A DNA stretch of 64,000 nt from the NCBI RefSeq assembly GCF_017315725.1, contig NZ_JAFLRG010000001.1, positions 3,224,001 through 3,288,000 on the forward strand. The letters run 5' to 3'. The notes beneath the pieces are model-generated. The model was not told the DNA's origin. It saw only the letters and a list, made by a program, of their open reading frames with translations, and searched no databases. The DNA comes from Trinickia acidisoli. GTDB lineage: Bacteria; Pseudomonadota; Gammaproteobacteria; Burkholderiales; Burkholderiaceae. A program made the translations under genes and the position numbers. Each line of letters opens with the position of its first letter. The first letter of the stretch is position 1. This document shows, piece by piece, positions 60,149 through 64,000 of the stretch.

Positions 60149-61078
60149 ATGGCCGCCAAACAAATCCGTCACTACCTGCAGTTCAGCGACTTCTCCCTGG
60201 ATGACTACGAGTACGTGCTCGAGCGTGCGCGCATCCTGAAACGCAAGTTCAAGAACTACGAGACCTATCACCCACTGCACGATCGCACGCTCGCGATGAT
60301 TTTCGAGAAGAACTCGACGCGCACGCGGCTCTCGTTCGAAGCCGGCATCTTCCAGCTCGGCGGCCACGCCGTTTTCATGAGCACGCGCGATACCCAGCTC
60401 GGCCGCGGCGAGCCGATCGAAGACGCCGCCCAGGTTATTTCGCGGATGGTCGACATCATCATGATCCGCACGTTCGGCCAGGACATCCTGCGCCGCTTCG
60501 CGGACAACTCGCGCGTGCCCGTCATCAACGGCCTGACCAACGAGTACCACCCGTGCCAGGTGCTCGCCGACATCTTCACGTTCTATGAGCTTCGTGGCCA
60601 GATCGCGGGTAAAACGGTAGCGTGGGTGGGCGACGCCAACAATATGCTCTACACGTGGATCGAGGCCGCGCAGATTCTCGGCTTCAAGCTGCGCATTTCG
60701 ACGCCGCCCGGCTACAAGCTCGACGCAGCGCTCGTCGCCCCCCATAGCGCATCATTCTTCGAGGAGTTCGAAGACCCGAACGATGCGTGCGAAGGCGCCG
60801 ATCTCGTCACGACCGACGTCTGGACCAGCATGGGCTTCGAGGCCGAGAACGAAGCGCGCAAGGCAGCGTTTGCCGATTGGTGCGTCGATACCGAAATGAT
60901 GGGGCGCGCGCGCCCCGATGCGCTGTTCATGCACTGTCTGCCTGCCCATCGTGGCGAGGAAGTCAGCGCCGACGTGATCGACGGGCCGCAAAGCGTCGTA
61001 TGGGACGAAGCCGAGAATCGGCTGCACGTCCAGAAGGCGCTCATGGAGTTTTTGCTGCTCGGCAAGCTCAATCACTGA
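60149..61078 (+). CDS. argF: Ornithine carbamoyltransferase, anabolic
   Basis: ArgF condenses ornithine with carbamoyl phosphate to citrulline in arginine synthesis. The 309-residue protein has the carbamoyl-phosphate loop KNSTRTRLSFE, EYHPCQVLADI (HPxQ motif), WVGDANNMLYTW and the ornithine/catalytic MHCLPAHRGEE with its Cys. The ATG at 60149 is the expected start. It is divergent from the DUF3579 gene; no other arg genes are nearby. Confidence 0.97.
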   Translation: MAAKQIRHYLQFSDFSLDDYEYVLERARILKRKFKNYETYHPLHDRTLAMIFEKNSTRTRLSFEAGIFQLGGHAVFMSTRDTQLGRGEPIEDAAQVISRMVDIIMIRTFGQDILRRFADNSRVPVINGLTNEYHPCQVLADIFTFYELRGQIAGKTVAWVGDANNMLYTWIEAAQILGFKLRISTPPGYKLDAALVAPHSASFFEEFEDPNDACEGADLVTTDVWTSMGFEAENEARKAAFADWCVDTEMMGRARPDALFMHCLPAHRGEEVSADVIDGPQSVVWDEAENRLHVQKALMEFLLLGKLNH

Positions 61079-61211
61079 CCGCCCGCCGAACCGGGCCACC
61101 AACCGACGCACCGATCTCGTCTTTGCTGCGGCCGGCAATGCAACGACCGGCCGCAGCGAAACGACTCGGCGCGCTCGCATACGTCGCGGCCCCCGCCCGC
61201 GCACAATCGCG

Positions 61212-62243
61212 CTAAACGACGACCGGCTCGGGCTCCAGCCGAATGCCGAACCGTTCGCGCACGTCGTCTTGGATCGCTTGTGCGAGTGCAAGCACTTGCG
61301 CGCCCGTTGCCCCGCCCCGATTGACGAGCACGAGCGCCTGCCGCTCGTGCACGGCGGCCGCGCCCATCGCTCGCCCTTTCCAGCCGCAGCGATCGATGAG
61401 CCAGCCGGCCGCGAGTTTGACGCGCCCGTCGGCCTGCGGGTACGAGACGACCTGCGGCTCGCGGGCCCGCAGCGTTTCGAACGTCGCCGCATCGACGACG
61501 GGATTCTTGAAGAAGCTCCCCGCATTGCCGAGCACGGCCGGATCAGGCAGCTTCGCGCGCCGCACGGCGACGACCGCATCGAAGATGGCCTGCGGCGATG
61601 CATCGGCAGCGCCCGCCTCGAGCGCGCGCGCTATGTCGGCGTACTCGGCGCGCGGCGTCCATGCCTTCGGCAAGCGAAACGTCACCGACGTGATCGCGAA
61701 CCGGTCTCGCCCTTCCCGCTTGAAAAAGCTGTCGCGGTAACCGAATCGGCATTGCGCCGCATCGAGTTCGACCGTCGCGCCGGTGGCGAGCTCGACGGCC
61801 CGCAGCAAAGCGAAACGCTCGGCCATCTCGAGCCCGTACGCGCCGATGTTTTGGATCGGCGCGGCGCCGACCGTGCCCGGAATCAACGCGAGGTTTTCAA
61901 GCCCGGGCAAACCGTTCGCGAGCGTCCAAGCGACGAACGCATGCCAGTTCTCTCCCGCGGCAGCTTCGACGTAGCGCGCTTGGTCGTCCTCGCGCACGAG
62001 GCGTTTGCCCGCCAGCGCGACGAGCATCGCGACGCCGTCGAAATCGCGCGTGAAAACGACGTTGCTGCCGCCGCCAAGCAAGAGATGCGGCAAGCCAGCC
62101 ACGCGAGCATCGCGCAAAACGGCCGAGAACTGATCGGACGATTCGATGCGGCAAAACCAACGCGCGCGCGCGTCGAAGCCGAACGTGTTGTGCGCACGCA
62201 GCGAATAGTCGGGTACCAGCAGTGAAGGATCGGACAAGGACAT
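61212..62243 (-). CDS. murB: UDP-N-acetylenolpyruvoylglucosamine reductase
   Basis: MurB is an FAD enzyme that reduces UDP-GlcNAc-enolpyruvate to UDP-MurNAc with NADPH in peptidoglycan synthesis. Visible motifs are [17 protein letters not shown] (FAD binding), [17 protein letters not shown], the catalytic Ser in [13 protein letters not shown], and [12 protein letters not shown]. The length of 343 residues and YRDSFFK fit a type I enzyme. The start may be ATG 62243 (MSLSDPS) or ATG 62267; neither has a strong ribosome site. I prefer the shorter because the conserved sequence begins just after it. Confidence 0.95.
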   Translation of the reverse strand: MSLSDPSLLVPDYSLRAHNTFGFDARARWFCRIESSDQFSAVLRDARVAGLPHLLLGGGSNVVFTRDFDGVAMLVALAGKRLVREDDQARYVEAAAGENWHAFVAWTLANGLPGLENLALIPGTVGAAPIQNIGAYGLEMAERFALLRAVELATGATVELDAAQCRFGYRDSFFKREGRDRFAITSVTFRLPKAWTPRAEYADIARALEAGAADASPQAIFDAVVAVRRAKLPDPAVLGNAGSFFKNPVVDAATFETLRAREPQVVSYPQADGRVKLAAGWLIDRCGWKGRAMGAAAVHERQALVLVNRGGATGAQVLALAQAIQDDVRERFGIRLEPEPVVV

Positions 62244-62380
62244 CGGCAAGAGCGCGCTTGGCTGCATTGTCGGGCCAGCCGTCGCACAATGCGATATATC
62301 GATCGGCGCGGCTGCGGCCCGGCATTTTCTCGGAAGAAAGGCGTCGGTAAAATAGCGTTTGGTCGTGATTATATGGAGAA

Positions 62381-62872
62381 ATGAATATGCCGTCGTTCGA
62401 TGTCGTCTGCGAAGCCAACATGGTCGAAGTGAAAAACGCGATCGAGCAATCCAACAAGGAAATTTCCACGCGCTTCGATTTCAAGGGGTCGGACGCGCGG
62501 GTCGAGCAAAAGGAAGGCGAACTGACGATGTTCGCCGACGATGACTTCAAGCTGGGGCAAGTCAAGGACGTCGTGCTGTCGAAGATGGCCAAGCGCAACG
62601 TCGACGTGCGCTTTCTCGACTACGGCAAGATCGAAAAGATCGGCGGCGACAAGGTCAAGCAAGTCGTCACGATCAAGAAGGGTGTGTCGGGCGATCTCGC
62701 CAAGAAAATCGTCAGGCTCGTGAAGGACAGCAAGATCAAGGTGCAAGCGAGCATTCAAGGCGACGCGGTGCGCGTGTCGGGCACCAAGCGCGACGATCTG
62801 CAAAGCGTCATCGCGATGCTGCGCAAGGATGTGACCGACACCCCGCTCGACTTCAACAACTTCCGCGACTAA
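62381..62872 (+). CDS. yajQ: YajQ-family nucleotide-binding protein
   Basis: This is a 163-residue protein of the YajQ family: [30 protein letters not shown], then [19 protein letters not shown] and [20 protein letters not shown]. YajQ homologues in Xanthomonas and Pseudomonas bind c-di-GMP; whether this one does is inferred. GGAG lies about 4 nt upstream of the ATG. It is divergent from murB. A TAAAAT near 62348 may be its -10 box. Confidence 0.95.
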   Translation: MNMPSFDVVCEANMVEVKNAIEQSNKEISTRFDFKGSDARVEQKEGELTMFADDDFKLGQVKDVVLSKMAKRNVDVRFLDYGKIEKIGGDKVKQVVTIKKGVSGDLAKKIVRLVKDSKIKVQASIQGDAVRVSGTKRDDLQSVIAMLRKDVTDTPLDFNNFRD

Positions 62873-62924
62873 TCCGAGGACCCGACGCTCACCGCGCGAG
62901 CCGCGCGAAAGCGGGCGGCGCACC

Positions 62925-62962
62925 GGCAAGACGGCAAAGCGCGAGCGCCTTGCCGTCTTGCC
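62925..62962. terminator. Inverted repeat between yajQ and plsY
   Basis: GGCAAGACGGCAA (62925-62937) and TTGCCGTCTTGCC (62950-62962) are perfect 13-bp arms around 12 nt. It sits between converging genes and could act as a bidirectional terminator, though no T-run follows. It is partly duplicated: TTGCCGTC occurs twice in tandem at 62950-62966. Confidence 0.55.
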
Positions 62963-62975
62963 GTCTTGCTCGACT

Positions 62976-63626
62976 TCAATGCTTGCGCGCGTGCGCGGTG
63001 CCCGCTTCGGGCTTCTTCGCGCCGCCCTTCTTTTCGCCGATGCGGCTTTCCTTCCCCGCAATCAGCTTCGCGATGTTGCCGCGATGCCGCCAGATGAGCA
63101 GCGCGCTCATCGCGAACACGGCCCAGGCGATTCGATTGGCGCCGAACATGAAGATGTCGAACAGCGGCGCGAACACCGCCGAGACGAGCGCGGCAAACGA
63201 CGAATAGCGGAAGAAGAACGCGATGATGAGCCAGGTCAGCGCGGTCGCGAGGCCGAGCACCGGGTTGATCGCGAGCAGCACGCCGGCGGCCGTTGCCACG
63301 CCCTTGCCGCCTTTGAACTTGAAGAAGACCGGGTAGAGGTGGCCGAGAAAGACGGCGATTGCCGCCAGCGCGACGGCCGTATCGCCGAGCCCGTAGTTCG
63401 GCCCGAAACGCGCAACGAGCCAAACGGCCAGCCAGCCTTTGAACGCATCGCCGACGAGCGTGAGAATAGCCGCGATCTTGTTGCCGCTGCGCAGCACGTT
63501 CGTGGCGCCGGGGTTCTTCGATCCGTAGGAGCGGGGATCGGCCAGCCCCATAGCCGCGCTGACGATCACGGCGAACGAGATCGATCCGATCAAATAGGCG
63601 GCAACGGTTGCGATCAGCATTTGCAT
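62976..63626 (-). CDS. plsY: Glycerol-3-phosphate acyltransferase PlsY
   Basis: PlsY is an inner-membrane enzyme that acylates glycerol-3-phosphate from acyl-phosphate, the first step of phospholipid synthesis. The 216-residue protein has about five transmembrane segments and the three cytosolic motifs: [21 protein letters not shown], and a third near [14 protein letters not shown]. The basic C-terminal tail ([13 protein letters not shown]) is longer than usual. It stands between yajQ and ybaK. Confidence 0.96.
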   Translation of the reverse strand: MQMLIATVAAYLIGSISFAVIVSAAMGLADPRSYGSKNPGATNVLRSGNKIAAILTLVGDAFKGWLAVWLVARFGPNYGLGDTAVALAAIAVFLGHLYPVFFKFKGGKGVATAAGVLLAINPVLGLATALTWLIIAFFFRYSSFAALVSAVFAPLFDIFMFGANRIAWAVFAMSALLIWRHRGNIAKLIAGKESRIGEKKGGAKKPEAGTAHARKH

Positions 63627-63709
63627 AGGCGGGACTCTTTCGACTTAGCGGGCATAGCGCGGAGCGCGCGGGCGGCTCATTTTACAGAACGGCGCGCCGC
63701 TCGCGCGGG

Positions 63710-64000
63710 TCACTCGACGCTCGCGCATTGCACGGGGCGCGCGCCGAGCAGCGACGTCAGCAGCGCGGGCGCAAGGCTGACGAGGTAGCCGCGGCGGCCG
63801 CCGTTCAGATAGATCAGATCGAGTTCGAGGATGCTCGATTCGACGTAGATGGGCATTGCCTTTTTCGTGCCGAACGGCGAGGTACCGCCCACCAAATAAC
63901 CGGAATGGCGATTGGCCACCTCGGGCTTGCAGGGCTCCACGCGCTTGGCGCCGATTTGACGGGCGAGGTTCTTGGTCGATACCGTGCGGTCGCCGTGCAT
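63710..64000 (-). CDS. ybaK: Cys-tRNA(Pro) deacylase YbaK, 5' end outside window
   Basis: YbaK/EbsC removes Cys mischarged on tRNA-Pro in trans. The 96 visible residues are the C-terminal part: HGDRTVSTKNLARQIGAKRV, NRHSGYLVGGTSPFGTKKAM (with the conserved Lys and the GxxPFG motif), and LDLIYLNGGRRGYLVSLAP. An ATG happens to fall at the window edge, but homologues have about 60 more residues before it, so the gene is truncated here rather than short. Confidence 0.92.
   Translation of the reverse strand: MHGDRTVSTKNLARQIGAKRVEPCKPEVANRHSGYLVGGTSPFGTKKAMPIYVESSILELDLIYLNGGRRGYLVSLAPALLTSLLGARPVQCASVE

Overview
The window is high-GC chromosomal DNA from a betaproteobacterium of the family Burkholderiaceae (Burkholderia / Paraburkholderia / Trinickia / Caballeronia clade). 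The evidence is the protein sequences and linkages: ribF-ileS-lspA-coaBC-dut, clpS-clpA, lpxK-Trm112-kdsB-adk, and murJ divergent from rpsT. A DUF3579 gene beside argF fits too. No rRNA, tRNA, insertion sequence, prophage or CRISPR array was seen. Most of the window is housekeeping sequence with operon-style overlaps.

Layout. 0-3.4 kb: NAD synthesis (nadB truncated by the left edge, nadC, nadA). 3.5-8.4 kb: an acyl-lipid desaturase, then purN, an RsmB/NOP methyltransferase and an MscS-type channel in one leftward operon. 8.5-15 kb: ribF, ileS, lspA, coaBC and dut rightward, closed by a 20-bp inverted-repeat terminator shared with the oncoming clpS-clpA operon. 17.7-24.5 kb: a cold-shock gene with a long leader, a large lipoprotein, icd, an RluE-type pseudouridine synthase, a small Lys/Ala-rich exported protein and a DUF192 protein. 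24.6-32.8 kb: a free-standing second fusA, then a four-gene peptide-type ABC importer with a Tat-type binding protein and a fused double ATPase.

33-47 kb is the accessory part. It holds a secreted Gly-Ser minisatellite protein, an aldo/keto reductase, a GntR regulator, a class III CoA-transferase with its halves in reversed order, divergent from a helix-turn-helix/citrate-synthase fusion, a MocR regulator divergent from a DUF2917 gene, a degenerate EAL protein, an ECF41-type sigma factor divergent from an extra clpP, and a lower-GC pair (possible lysozyme-fold protein plus exported partner). 46.7-64 kb returns to housekeeping: sodB, xseA, lpxK, a Trm112-like gene, kdsB, adk, an SDR, a SirB1-like gene, murJ, rpsT, an orphan two-partner-secretion exoprotein with GLUG repeats, a DUF3579 gene, argF, murB, yajQ, plsY and a truncated ybaK.

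The most interesting signal is at 43.98-44.21 kb. The sigma gene and the extra clpP diverge from an intergenic region holding two oppositely oriented copies of the same bipartite element, CGTCACA-N16-CGTC. This is nearly the promoter consensus known for ECF41 sigma factors. It predicts that the sigma factor controls itself and a second Clp peptidase, although its C-terminal domain lacks the usual DGGGK motif.
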